A DNA stretch of 64,000 nucleotides, from contig PERU01000008.1 in the NCBI GenBank assembly GCA_002928965.1, forward strand, positions 1 through 64,000, written 5' to 3'. The stretch comes from Methylomonas sp. Lineage in GTDB: Bacteria; Pseudomonadota; Gammaproteobacteria; Methylococcales; Methylomonadaceae. The position numbers and the translations under genes were made by a program. This document shows, one piece after another, positions 38,359 through 46,740 of this stretch (positions are counted from its first letter, which is position 1; every line of letters begins with the position of its first letter). The notes under the pieces were generated by a model. It did no database searches. It saw only the letters and a program-made list of their open reading frames with translations, and was not told the origin of the DNA.

Positions 38359-40895
38359 GCGACCTCCTCAAGCAATTGAAAGTGGCGACGCTCGTTTTCA
38401 TTGGCCGGGCGCACTTGGCCGCGTTCTTCGACAAACACAATGTTGTCATCGGCTTGATCGCTGTTGATGAAATGGCGGAAGCGTTTGAGCTTGCTGTCAT
38501 CCTGCAAGGTGGTTTTCCATTCGCATTGATAGGTTGCAATGACGTGTTGCATTTGTTGCTCTAGGTCTTCGCATAAGCCCAGCTTGTCGTCGATCACCAC
38601 GCTTTTTAGATAATCCAAACCGCCTTCCATATTCTCCATCCACACCGAAGTCCGCTGCATGCGGTCGGCGGTGCGCACGTAAAAAAACAACACCCGGTCG
38701 ATCAGTTTGATCAGCGTGTCTTTGTCCAGATTGGTGGCGAATAAATCGGCGTGGCGCGGTTTCATGCCGCCGTTACCGCAGACGTACAAATTCCAGCCGC
38801 CTTCGGTGGCGATGATGCCGATATCCTTGCTTTGCGCTTCGGCGCACTCGCGAGTACAGCCGGATACCGCAAATTTGATTTTGTGCGGCGCGCGCAGGCC
38901 TTTGTAACGATTTTCCAGCTCAATCGCCAAGCCTACACTGTCGTCAACGCCATAACGGCACCAACTGCTGCCGACACAGGATTTGACGGTGCGCAATGAC
39001 TTGCCGTAAGCGTGGCCGGATTCGAAACCGGCGTCGATCAATTCTTTCCAGATCAACGGCAATTGTTCAACCCGAGCGCCGAACAAATCCACCCGCTGAC
39101 CGCCGGTGATTTTGGTGTACAGGCCGTATTTTTTCGCCACCTGTCCCAGCACAATCAGGCCGTCCGGGGTGATTTCACCTCCGGTGACGCGCGGTACCAC
39201 CGAATAGGTGCCGTCTTTTTGCATGTTGGCCAGGAAGGTGTCGTTGGTGTCCTGTAAACCGATGTGAGGTTTTTCCAGGATGTAATCGTTCCAGTGCGAG
39301 GCTAAAATCGAACCCACAGCCTGCTTGCAGACTTCGCAGCCCAGCCCTTGGCCGTGTTTGTCCAGCAATTCATCAAAGGTTTTGATTTGGCCCACCCGGA
39401 TCAGGTTGTATAAATCTTGGCGGGTATGTGGAAAGTGCTCACAAATGTCGGTGTTGACTTCGACGCCGGCTTTTTTCAACTCGCAATCCAGTACCGATTT
39501 CAATAAGGCCGCGCAGCCGCCGCAACCGGTGGCGGCTTGAGTTTCGGCTTTCAACGCCGGCACCGTGCAGCAACCGCCGGCGATGGCAGCACAAATGTCG
39601 CCTTTGCTGACGGCATAACAGGAACAGATTTGCGCGGAATCGGGGAGGGCATCCGGCCCCAGGCCCACTGATTGATCGGAGCGCGGCGGTAAAATCAACG
39701 AATCGGGATTTTCCGGCAGTTCGATACCGTTCAAACAGTATTGCAGTAAGGTGCTGTAGCCGTTGGCATCGCCGACTAAAACTGCACCGTACAGTTGTTT
39801 ATTATCGGGGCTGACCACCAGTCGTTTGTAGATTTCCGCCCGGCCGTCCTGATAGGTGTAGACCAAAGCGCCCGGCGTTTTAGCATGGGCATCGCCGATG
39901 CTGGCCACATCGACGCCCATCAGTTTGAGTTTGGTGCTCATGTCGGCGCCGGTAAAGCTTGCGGTTTCCGCAGACAAATCGGCAACCACGGTGCGAGCCA
40001 TGGTGTAACCGGGTGCCACCAATCCGAAAATCTGCCCGTTCCATAAGGCGCATTCGCCGATGGCGTAAATATCCGGGTCGGAGGTACGGCATTGATTGTC
40101 GATGACAATGCCGCCGCGTGGACCGACATCCAGGCCGCAACTACGGGCAATATCATCACGGGGACGAATACCGGCCGAGAATAAAATCAAATCAGTCTCC
40201 AGTGCTTCGCCGTCGGCAAAATTCATTTTATGCCGGCAGTGCTCGCCGTCGTCGATCAGCGTGGTGTTTTTGTTTAGATGCACACTGACGCCCAACGCTT
40301 CTATCTTGCGCCTCAGCATGGCGCCGCCGCCGTCATCCAATTGCACCGCCATCAAGCGCGGCGCAAATTCGACCACATGGGTTTGTAAACCCAAATCCTT
40401 CAAGGCTTTGGCGGCTTCCAAACCCAGCAAACCACCACCAACCACCACGCCGACTTTGGAAACATCTGCTGCGGCCTGAATCAAATCCAGATCTTCGATG
40501 GTGCGATACACCAGACAATGCGGTCTGTCATGTCCTGGCACTGGCGGTACAAAAGGAAAGGAGCCGGTCGCCAGCACCAGTTTGTGGTATTGAATGATAT
40601 GACCTTGGGCAGAGGTGACGTGTTTACGCTCACGGTCAATGGCAACAGCTTTATCGCCTAAATGAAGAGTGATGTCGTGTTCAGCGAAGAAATCCGCCGG
40701 CACCAGCGATAAGTCTTCAGCAGTCTTGCCGGCAAAATATTCGGATAAATGCACCCGGTCATAGGCCGGCCTAGGTTCCTCGCAGAAGGTGACGATCTGG
40801 TAGTGTTGGTAGGCCGCGCTGTTCACCAGACTGGCCAAAAACTGTTGACCCACCATACCGTTGCCGATCACCACCAGGGTTTGCTTGCTGTTCAT
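38355..40895 (-). CDS. nirB: Nitrite reductase [NAD(P)H] large subunit
   Basis: 846 aa. The N-terminal FAD/NAD(P)H module (VVIGNGMVGQQFLASL, VVGGGLLGLEAAKALKDLG) is followed by BFD-like [2Fe-2S] segments (ICSCYAVSKGDI, GLGCEVCKQAVGS). A sulfite/nitrite reductase core then carries the siroheme/[4Fe-4S] ligands (CVGSSWC … SGCTRECAEAQ). GAGGTGA precedes the ATG at 40895. First gene of the leftward operon nirB-nirD-phzF-reductase-nasA, controlled by a sigma-54-type promoter and an antitermination leader. Siroheme would come from the CysG encoded at 50.7-52.1 kb. Confidence 0.95.
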   Translation of the reverse strand: MNSKQTLVVIGNGMVGQQFLASLVNSAAYQHYQIVTFCEEPRPAYDRVHLSEYFAGKTAEDLSLVPADFFAEHDITLHLGDKAVAIDRERKHVTSAQGHIIQYHKLVLATGSFPFVPPVPGHDRPHCLVYRTIEDLDLIQAAADVSKVGVVVGGGLLGLEAAKALKDLGLQTHVVEFAPRLMAVQLDDGGGAMLRRKIEALGVSVHLNKNTTLIDDGEHCRHKMNFADGEALETDLILFSAGIRPRDDIARSCGLDVGPRGGIVIDNQCRTSDPDIYAIGECALWNGQIFGLVAPGYTMARTVVADLSAETASFTGADMSTKLKLMGVDVASIGDAHAKTPGALVYTYQDGRAEIYKRLVVSPDNKQLYGAVLVGDANGYSTLLQYCLNGIELPENPDSLILPPRSDQSVGLGPDALPDSAQICSCYAVSKGDICAAIAGGCCTVPALKAETQAATGCGGCAALLKSVLDCELKKAGVEVNTDICEHFPHTRQDLYNLIRVGQIKTFDELLDKHGQGLGCEVCKQAVGSILASHWNDYILEKPHIGLQDTNDTFLANMQKDGTYSVVPRVTGGEITPDGLIVLGQVAKKYGLYTKITGGQRVDLFGARVEQLPLIWKELIDAGFESGHAYGKSLRTVKSCVGSSWCRYGVDDSVGLAIELENRYKGLRAPHKIKFAVSGCTRECAEAQSKDIGIIATEGGWNLYVCGNGGMKPRHADLFATNLDKDTLIKLIDRVLFFYVRTADRMQRTSVWMENMEGGLDYLKSVVIDDKLGLCEDLEQQMQHVIATYQCEWKTTLQDDSKLKRFRHFINSDQADDNIVFVEERGQVRPANENERRHFQLLEEVA

Positions 40896-40958
40896 AATTC
40901 ACCTCAATCACGTAATAACTGATGACGCCTGATTGCCTGCCCGGACATTTCTTCAGGC

Positions 40959-41009
40959 AAAAAAAAGGCGCCCTGAATTGAAATGAAAAAATCATTCAAT
41001 CAGGACACC
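40959..41009 (-). terminator. Intrinsic terminator in the nirB leader
   Basis: On the minus strand the arm GGTGTCCTGATTGAA (41009-40995) pairs with TTCAATTCAGGGCGCC (40982-40967), about 15 pairs with two G-U and one bulge, followed by eight U (40966-40959). It lies within the 5' untranslated region, 64 bp before the nirB start, so it must be bypassed for expression. Confidence 0.85.
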
Positions 41010-41016
41010 TTTGTCC
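41003..41016 (-). promoter_or_regulatory. ANTAR-type antitermination hairpin upstream of nirB
   Basis: On the minus strand GGAC-AAAGGT-GTCC forms a 4-bp stem with a six-base loop having A at position 1 and G at position 4, the hallmark of RNA hairpins bound by ANTAR regulators (NasR, NasT). Its loop and 3' arm (GGTGTCC) are the same bases that start the terminator, so hairpin and terminator exclude each other, as an antiterminator requires. I could not assign the usual partner hairpin P1 with confidence. No ANTAR protein is encoded in the window. Confidence 0.72.
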
Positions 41017-41065
41017 AAACACCCACGCAGGCCAAATCAACAGGAGACTCTTAACGATATTTAGT

Positions 41066-41083
41066 AAAGCAATATAAATGCCA
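41066..41083 (-). promoter_or_regulatory. Sigma-54 (-24/-12) promoter of the nirB operon
   Basis: On the minus strand TTGGCATTTATATTGCTTT has GG (41082-41081) and GC (41070-41069) separated by exactly ten bases, the invariant spacing of sigma-54 promoters (TGGCA-N-TTGCT). Transcription would start near 41057, giving a leader of about 160 nt that contains the hairpin and terminator. Sigma-54 control implies NtrC-type nitrogen regulation. Confidence 0.75.
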
Positions 41084-41090
41084 AAAAAAT

Positions 41091-41254
41091 CCTAATTAGA
41101 AAGATGCTTCAACAACAGCGTCTTTCCGGCAGGCTTTGCCGGAATCACGACCGCCAAGATGTGTCCGGCGTTAGCCATCCATGGCTTCTAAATCGCGGCC
41201 ATCCCTGCCGAGATGATGAATTTTGAATTAGCGGGTTGGTTTTATGATCAGAAA
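41091..41254 (+). repeat. Dispersed repeat family C, decayed copy 2
   Basis: CTAATTAGAAAGATGCTTCA at the left and GGTTTTATGATCAGAA at the right resemble the ends of the 25804-25958 element. GCCGGAATC and GCCATCCCTGCCGAGATGA occur inside in the same order. Non-coding. It lies just upstream of the nirB sigma-54 promoter. Confidence 0.6.
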
Positions 41255-41507
41255 AACGTTTGGCTATGCATAGGCTGACAGCGCTGGATTTTTTTCAGAG
41301 TTTTCACCAAACAGTGGATTATTTGCACTGTTTTGGTTCATGGGCTGGGTTGGCCGCACCAAATTATCACTATTTGCTGCATAGGCTGGCTGCCGCATGA
41401 AATTCACACAGTTCTGAAAATTTGCTAAACCTGCCACAACCACACTTATATACAAACACGAATGTTTCGAGGCCATACGCTCGATCTTCGACAGTCAAAA
41501 AGCATAC
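41255..41507. other. Gene-free stretch between divergent nitrogen promoters
   Basis: No convincing gene; overlapping short frames on both strands lack ribosome sites. An inverted repeat CCAAACAGTG / CACTGTTTTGG (41309-41339) could be a regulator site, and GCATAGGCTG occurs twice (near 41270 and 41383). Confidence 0.45.
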
Positions 41508-41523
41508 TGGCATAAACCATGCT
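41508..41523 (+). promoter_or_regulatory. Sigma-54 promoter of the formate/nitrite channel gene
   Basis: TGGCATAAACCATGCT has GG (41509-41510) and GC (41521-41522) ten bases apart, matching the -24/-12 elements. Start of transcription near 41533 leaves a leader of about 225 nt before the gene at 41758. The leader contains an 18-bp perfect palindrome and TGGCT/AGCCA stem potential. Confidence 0.65.
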
Positions 41524-41681
41524 TTAGATATTACCGGTGCAATGGCGCACCTACTGTTTCCTTCAACAACGGCGTTGAAATGGCTGATATTACTTAGCCA
41601 ATCGTTTACTCGTCTGTTGTTCCTGCCTGAATCATTGTTTGAACACCTTACGAGTAAGACGCCCGTTTTCTGGGAAGCCGT

Positions 41682-41699
41682 AGCTTGTGTACACAAGCT
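41682..41699. promoter_or_regulatory. Perfect 18-bp palindrome in the channel-gene leader
   Basis: AGCTTGTGT followed by its exact reverse complement ACACAAGCT, 58 bp before the ATG. It may be an operator for a dimeric regulator or an RNA hairpin. Confidence 0.5.
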
Positions 41700-41757
41700 T
41701 AATCAAGCGAATGGGGTGTTTCTCATTCCTGTTGTTTCCAACCCTTAAAGGTGAGTT

Positions 41758-42567
41758 ATGTCTTATTTGATTCCTTCAGAATTTGTCACAAAGATGGTTG
41801 ATGCGGGTGAATCCAAAATCTTCATGTCCACCCGCGATACCTTGATCAGAGCCTATATGGCCGGTGCAATTCTGGCGCTGGCAGCGGTGTTTGCCGTCAG
41901 TATTACGGTGCAGACCGGTTCACCCATATTTGGGGCGATTTTGTTTCCGGTCGGGTTTTGTATGCTGTATTTGTTGGGCTTTGACTTGTTAACCGGGGTG
42001 TTTGTATTGACCCCGTTGGCCTGGATCGACAAACGCGCCGGCGTCAGTTTTAGCGGCATCTTAAGAAACTGGGGGTTGGTGTTTTTAGGTAATTTTCTGG
42101 GGGCGTTGACGGTGGCGCTAATGATGTCGATGGTATTCACCTATGGTTTCTCGGTAGAACCCGACGCCGTCGGCAAAAAACTGGCCGGCATCGGCGAAGC
42201 GCGCACCCTGGGCTATGCCAAATATGGTGTTGCCGGCTGGTTTACCATTTTTATTCGCGGCATGCTGTGTAACTGGATGGTCTCCACCGGCGTGGTTGGG
42301 GCGATGATTTCCACGTCGGTCAGCGGCAAGGTTATCGCTATGTGGATGCCGATCATGCTGTTTTTCGGCATGACCTTCGAGCATTCGGTGGTGAATATGT
42401 TTCTGTTTCCGTCCGGGCTGATCATGGGCGGTAATTTCTCGATTGCGGATTATTTCATCTGGAACGAAATTCCGACCGTACTGGGTAATCTGGTCGGCGG
42501 CTTGGCGTTTACCGGTCTGACGCTGTATTCCACCCATGTCAGAACCGCGCCTAAACGTTCATATTGA
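41758..42567 (+). CDS. Formate/nitrite transporter (FNT) family channel, nitrite type
   Basis: 269 aa with six predicted transmembrane helices. FNT marks include the N-terminal amphipathic start, LLGFDLLTGVFVLTPLAW, the slot segment NWGLVFLGNFLGALTV, RGMLCNWMVSTGVV and GMTFEHSVVNMFLFPSGLIMG. The family includes NirC (nitrite) and FocA (formate). Placement divergent from nirB, upstream of cyanase and behind its own sigma-54-type promoter favours nitrite import. AAAGGTGAG precedes the ATG. Confidence 0.88.
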   Translation: MSYLIPSEFVTKMVDAGESKIFMSTRDTLIRAYMAGAILALAAVFAVSITVQTGSPIFGAILFPVGFCMLYLLGFDLLTGVFVLTPLAWIDKRAGVSFSGILRNWGLVFLGNFLGALTVALMMSMVFTYGFSVEPDAVGKKLAGIGEARTLGYAKYGVAGWFTIFIRGMLCNWMVSTGVVGAMISTSVSGKVIAMWMPIMLFFGMTFEHSVVNMFLFPSGLIMGGNFSIADYFIWNEIPTVLGNLVGGLAFTGLTLYSTHVRTAPKRSY

Positions 42568-42635
42568 TTCATGCATACTACGACCTCGGCTGAAAATCGG
42601 GGTTTTTAAAAATTTAATCTTTATCGGAGCCAATC

Positions 42636-43079
42636 ATGACCCGTCACGAAGTCACTGAATTAATCGTCACCCAAAAACTGCGCAAACAATTAAGCTGGCC
42701 GCAGCTGGCGGAAGCCATTGGCCAGAGCAAAGAATGGACTACCGCAGCGTTATTGGGGCAGATGACCTTGAATGCCGAGCAGGCTGCAGCCATTGGTGTG
42801 CTGCTGGAACTGCCGGCCGAGGCCGTTGAGCAATTGCAAGTGGTGCCTTACAAAGGCTCGCTGCCGTCTGCCGTGCCCACTGACCCCTTGATTTATCGCT
42901 TTTACGAATTGGTGAACGTCTATGGCACTACTTTTAAAGCCTTGATTCATGAAGAGTTTGGCGACGGCATCATGAGTGCTATCGACTTCAGTATGGACCT
43001 GCAGCGCGAAGCCGACCCGAAAGGCGACCGGGTCAAAATCGTCATGAGCGGTAAGTTTCTGCCTTACAAAAGTTATTGA
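42636..43079 (+). CDS. cynS: Cyanate hydratase (cyanase)
   Basis: 147 aa, the usual cyanase length. An N-terminal helical DNA-binding-like domain (SWPQLAEAIGQSKEWTTAALLGQ) is followed by the catalytic C-terminal domain YRFYELVNVYGTTFKALIHEEFGDGIMSAIDF, which carries the Arg/Glu/Ser residues of the decamer active site. It converts cyanate plus bicarbonate to ammonia and CO2, a nitrogen-supply role matching its neighbours. It lies 68 bp after the channel gene with a good site (ATCGGAG) before the ATG, so co-transcription under sigma-54 is likely. Confidence 0.93.
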   Translation: MTRHEVTELIVTQKLRKQLSWPQLAEAIGQSKEWTTAALLGQMTLNAEQAAAIGVLLELPAEAVEQLQVVPYKGSLPSAVPTDPLIYRFYELVNVYGTTFKALIHEEFGDGIMSAIDFSMDLQREADPKGDRVKIVMSGKFLPYKSY

Positions 43080-43096
43080 TCCTAAAAAATCGGCAC

Positions 43097-44887
43097 ATGT
43101 CCGGGCATTTACAAGTCGCTGTCGGTCAGGCGTCTGACAAAGGCCGCAAGCCTGTCAATCAGGACTTTCACGGGGTGTATATTCCGCATGAACCACAGTT
43201 GAGTTCAAAAGGCATTGCGGTGGCGATGGCGGATGGCATCAGCAGTAGCGATGTCAGCCATATCGCCAGCCAGGCGGCGGTCACGGGGTTTTTGGAAGAT
43301 TATTTTTGTACCTCCGAAGCCTGGTCGGTGAAAAAATCGGTGCAGCGAGTGCTGACCGCCACCAATGCTTGGTTGTACGCGCAAGCCCGGCAAGGCCGTG
43401 ATTATTACGACAAAGATCGCGGCTATGTCTGCACACTGAGTGCGCTAGTGATCAAATCCACCACCGCCCATCTGTTTCATGTCGGCGATACGCGCATCTA
43501 TCGCATACGCGATCAGGAACTGGAGCAACTCACCCACGATCATCGGCTGTGGATTTCCGCCGAGAAAAGCTATCTGAGTCGGGCCATGGGCATCGATTCG
43601 CATCTGGAACTGGATTATCGCTGCATGGCCGTGGCCAAAGGTGATGTGTTTGTGTTGGCTACCGACGGCGTGTATGAGTTTGTCAGCTCGCGTTGCTTCA
43701 TTGATCGTATTGGTCAAAGCGGCACAGATTTGGATGCCACGGCTGGAGAGATTATCGTGGAAGCTTTACGGCAGGGCAGCGATGATAATCTGAGCGTACA
43801 AATCATTCGCATCGACGATCTGCCGACAGCCCAGGCCAGTGAACTGTTGGTGACCTTGACCGAGCTACCGTTTCCACCGTTATTGGAAGCGCGTATGCAA
43901 TTTGATGGTTACAGCATCATCAGACCTTTACATGCCAGCAGTCGTAGCCACCTCTATCTGGCAGTGGATAACGACACTGACATGCAGGTCGTGATTAAAA
44001 TTCCCTCCATCGATCTGCGCGGCGACTCGGCCTATCTGGAGCGATTCATGATGGAAGACTGGATTGCCCGCCGCATCAACAACGCTCATGTCCTGAAACC
44101 TTGTTCACACACCCGCAGACGCAATTATGTGTATGTGGTCAGTGAATTTATTGACGGCCAGACCCTGACCCAGTGGATGATCGATCATCCCAAACCGGCA
44201 TTGGAAACCGTGCGCGGCATCGTCGAACAGATCGGCAAGGGCCTACGGGCGTTTCATCGTCTAGAAATGTTGCATCAGGATCTACGTCCTGAAAACATCA
44301 TGATAGACCCTACAGGCACGGTGAAAATCATTGATTTTGGCTCGACCCGGGTAGCGGGAGTGATGGACATGATGCCAGTCGGTACAGCAAATCAGCTGCT
44401 CGGCACAGCCCAATACTCCGCGCCGGAATATTTTTTGGGTGGAGCCGGTACGCCGCGTTCGGATTTATTTTCACTGGCGGTCATCACCTATCAGATGCTG
44501 ACCGGTCGGCTGCCTTACGGTGCCAAAGTGGCCCAGTGCAAGACTCTCGCCGAGCAAAACCGCTTGCGCTATGACGATATGCACTACGATCATCCGGCGA
44601 TACCGGTCTGGGTCGATGATGCCGTGCGCAAAGCCGTGCATTGCAATCCGCACAAACGCTATGAAGATGTGGCGGAGTTTTTATACGACCTGCGCCAGCC
44701 CAACCAAAAATTTATAAACCAATCCCGCCCGCCACTGCTGGAACGCAATCCGTTATTGTTCTGGAAAGTCGTTTCAAGCATGCTGGCGATTACAGTGCTG
44801 GCGCTATTGATAAAAATCAATCAGTCGTCGCAAATCGTAAAGCCCTTACAGGCGCCAGTGAGGACAGATTCCCCAGTGCAGAGTTGA
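43097..44887 (+). CDS. PP2C phosphatase / Ser-Thr protein kinase fusion, membrane anchored
   Basis: 596 aa from ATG 43097 (a TTG at 43076 would overlap cynS). The PP2C-type phosphatase (about 1-235) has QDFHGVY, MADGISSSDVSHIAS, VGDTRIYRIRD, ATDGVYEF and DDNLS. The Hanks-type kinase (about 270-530) has the ATP lysine in VVIKIPS, catalytic loop HQDLRPENIMI, DFGSTRV and APEYFLG. A single transmembrane helix (about 553-575) is followed by a short tail. The His-Gln-Asp in place of His-Arg-Asp suggests a non-RD kinase. Bifunctional kinase/phosphatases of this plan recur in nitrate-assimilation clusters; the target is unknown. Confidence 0.9.
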   Translation: MSGHLQVAVGQASDKGRKPVNQDFHGVYIPHEPQLSSKGIAVAMADGISSSDVSHIASQAAVTGFLEDYFCTSEAWSVKKSVQRVLTATNAWLYAQARQGRDYYDKDRGYVCTLSALVIKSTTAHLFHVGDTRIYRIRDQELEQLTHDHRLWISAEKSYLSRAMGIDSHLELDYRCMAVAKGDVFVLATDGVYEFVSSRCFIDRIGQSGTDLDATAGEIIVEALRQGSDDNLSVQIIRIDDLPTAQASELLVTLTELPFPPLLEARMQFDGYSIIRPLHASSRSHLYLAVDNDTDMQVVIKIPSIDLRGDSAYLERFMMEDWIARRINNAHVLKPCSHTRRRNYVYVVSEFIDGQTLTQWMIDHPKPALETVRGIVEQIGKGLRAFHRLEMLHQDLRPENIMIDPTGTVKIIDFGSTRVAGVMDMMPVGTANQLLGTAQYSAPEYFLGGAGTPRSDLFSLAVITYQMLTGRLPYGAKVAQCKTLAEQNRLRYDDMHYDHPAIPVWVDDAVRKAVHCNPHKRYEDVAEFLYDLRQPNQKFINQSRPPLLERNPLLFWKVVSSMLAITVLALLIKINQSSQIVKPLQAPVRTDSPVQS

Positions 44888-45377
44888 CTGTTTTCAGCTA
44901 TTCGGAATTGAGTGTTGGAGCGTAAACGTTTGGCTAATTCGAAAGCGTTGATTTATGGTTGAAACCAATCAAAATCCCATTTTCAACTTTGTTAAACAAG
45001 GCATTACAAGCTGAGGTGAGAGGTATATTGGTTGGGCGAAAAATTTAATCTCAGACTGTTTGGCGCATTTTAGAGTCATTTCAGGCTATGCGACGAGAAA
45101 CATCATGGGTGTAGTACTCATTTAATGTGCTCTACGGAATTTTTTCTTGGTGAAGTGCTGGGGTATCTGTTGGAAGTTATTCAGGCTTCGTGCTGGAGTG
45201 TATTTTCTTTTAAAGGGTGTAATGATGGCAAATGACGCTCATTTTCTAAAAATAGTGTGTTAATTAACATAGTCTAATAATATTTCTTGATGTCAGCCCT
45301 GGATTACCTAGTGGCAATAAATGGCCCAATTCATGCTAATAAGCTAATGTTGACTTTTGTGTCAATGTAACAGGTAA
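44888..45377. other. Gene-free stretch before the GEMM-like RNA
   Basis: AT-rich, with no credible ORF, terminator or known repeat. It probably holds the promoter of the VPLPA-CTERM gene at 45533, but I could not assign -35/-10 elements with confidence. Confidence 0.4.
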
Positions 45378-45460
45378 TGAAAAAGCCACGCCCATCGTGA
45401 GATGGAGTCGGAAAGCGTTAGGTCTTGCCTCAAGACTGTAGCGCCGCCATTCCTGGGGAC
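45378..45460 (+). ncRNA. GEMM-like (c-di-GMP-I-type) structured RNA candidate
   Basis: This 5' region can form CCATC-GTGA-GATGG (45392-45405; a GNRA tetraloop), then GTCGGAAAGCG, then a second stem GGTCTT-GCCT-CAAGACT (45421-45437) and a closing CGCC. This order resembles the class I c-di-GMP riboswitch: GNRA-capped P2, GACGCAAAGC linker and P3 with GGTCT. The conserved GGCAAACC and GACGCAAAGC blocks are altered here, so it may be a divergent variant, a decayed copy, or an unrelated RNA. It lies about 75 bp upstream of a VPLPA-CTERM surface-protein gene. Confidence 0.42.
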
Positions 45461-45532
45461 TTATTACGACGTGCAACACAACTTTCAATGTAATGCCGCG
45501 TCAAATCAATAAAAAAATGAGGTATTTAACTT

Positions 45533-46519
45533 ATGATGAAAACAAAATTAGCTCGTGCAATTACTTTGACTCTAGCGGGTGGCTCTCTGACTTTGGGCGC
45601 AGTGTCCAGCGCATCGGCTGCAGCGTCCGTATATTACAATAATGGCTCACAGACGCGAGTTACTGGCACATACAGTACTGTAACAAGCACTGACGGTTTT
45701 GTTTGGGGTGGCGTGGGTTGGAGGGTTTTAAGCGGTAACAATGTCGGCTTCGTTAATCCGAACTGGGCCGGTACACACCCACTTGATGTGAACGGTAATC
45801 CGCTAACTGTTGGTTCGGCAAACTTTACCGGTTTGGCGGCCGGCCAAACCCCGTTTGGCTATCAAGGTTCATCGCATCTGAACTGGGCGGTAAATCTACA
45901 AAATATCGGTGACACTGCCACCGTGTCCAAAGCTAACGCAGTGAGCACTTACGGCGCAGCTAATTCCACAAACGTCGAAGTCGACACTGGGGCCGGCGCT
46001 TGGCAGGATAACGGTACTACTATACAAGGCTGGAGACACCAAACCGATATCGGTTTGATTCGGGTTGACAACGACATGACGCTGAAGATCAACATTGCGC
46101 GGGTATCCGATCCGCAGAACGGTACTTTGACCAACGACAACTTCGGTGTAACGGTCTTTACCGGCATGGATACTAATACAGGCACATATAGCCATCATGG
46201 CTCTTGGAACTGTCCGTCCTGTGCAGCACCCACAGCTTCCTATACACACGACAACCCATTTGGAACAACTGGTTTGACTCATTTAACATTTGATCCAACA
46301 GTCGACACGGTCAACAGCATTTACTTCAATGCAGTCGCAGGCCAAGTCTATTCGATCTATGTGGGCGGTGCGGGCGTCGGTACTTGGAGTACCAATGTTT
46401 CAGACTATGCTTTGACCGTTCAGGCAGTCCCAGTCCCAGGTGCAGTCTGGCTGTTCGGTAGTGCGATGGCCGGTATGGTCGGTTTCAGTCGCCGCCGTAA
46501 AGCAGCTATCGCAGCTTAA
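45533..46519 (+). CDS. VPLPA-CTERM surface protein
   Basis: 328 aa. Double ATG (45533/45536) ten bases after GAGG. The signal peptide covers about residues 1-30 (LTLGAVSSASA-A). The mature part is a beta-rich, N/T/G-rich domain with one disulfide candidate (WNCPSCAAP). The tail VPVPGAVWLFGSAMAGMVGF then SRRRK is an exosortase sorting signal. It is isolated from the 29-33 kb cluster and preceded by a possible riboswitch. Confidence 0.88.
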   Translation: MMKTKLARAITLTLAGGSLTLGAVSSASAAASVYYNNGSQTRVTGTYSTVTSTDGFVWGGVGWRVLSGNNVGFVNPNWAGTHPLDVNGNPLTVGSANFTGLAAGQTPFGYQGSSHLNWAVNLQNIGDTATVSKANAVSTYGAANSTNVEVDTGAGAWQDNGTTIQGWRHQTDIGLIRVDNDMTLKINIARVSDPQNGTLTNDNFGVTVFTGMDTNTGTYSHHGSWNCPSCAAPTASYTHDNPFGTTGLTHLTFDPTVDTVNSIYFNAVAGQVYSIYVGGAGVGTWSTNVSDYALTVQAVPVPGAVWLFGSAMAGMVGFSRRRKAAIAA

Positions 46520-46740
46520 ACAGGTTTATAACTGTTGAACACCTTTTGGTTGTTCGGAACATAGCTTTCAGGATACGTCAGGATGACTGCCAAGGATGGC
46601 GCACCTTTCTCCAGGCGGTTATAAAACCGCTCACAGCAGTAAATCCATTCAGCTCATCACCCCGTTTTTTCAGGCAGATTTCGTCTGACCCGGATCACTA
46701 TAGGCTTTGATATACTTTCAAGCTTGTCTTGGAGAGGTCA

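Noticed and set aside
41264-41748. Short ORFs between the divergent nitrogen units (70-108 codons on both strands)
   Set aside because: They overlap each other on opposite strands, lack Shine-Dalgarno sites, and cross sigma-54 promoter and palindrome signals, so non-coding regulatory DNA is more likely.
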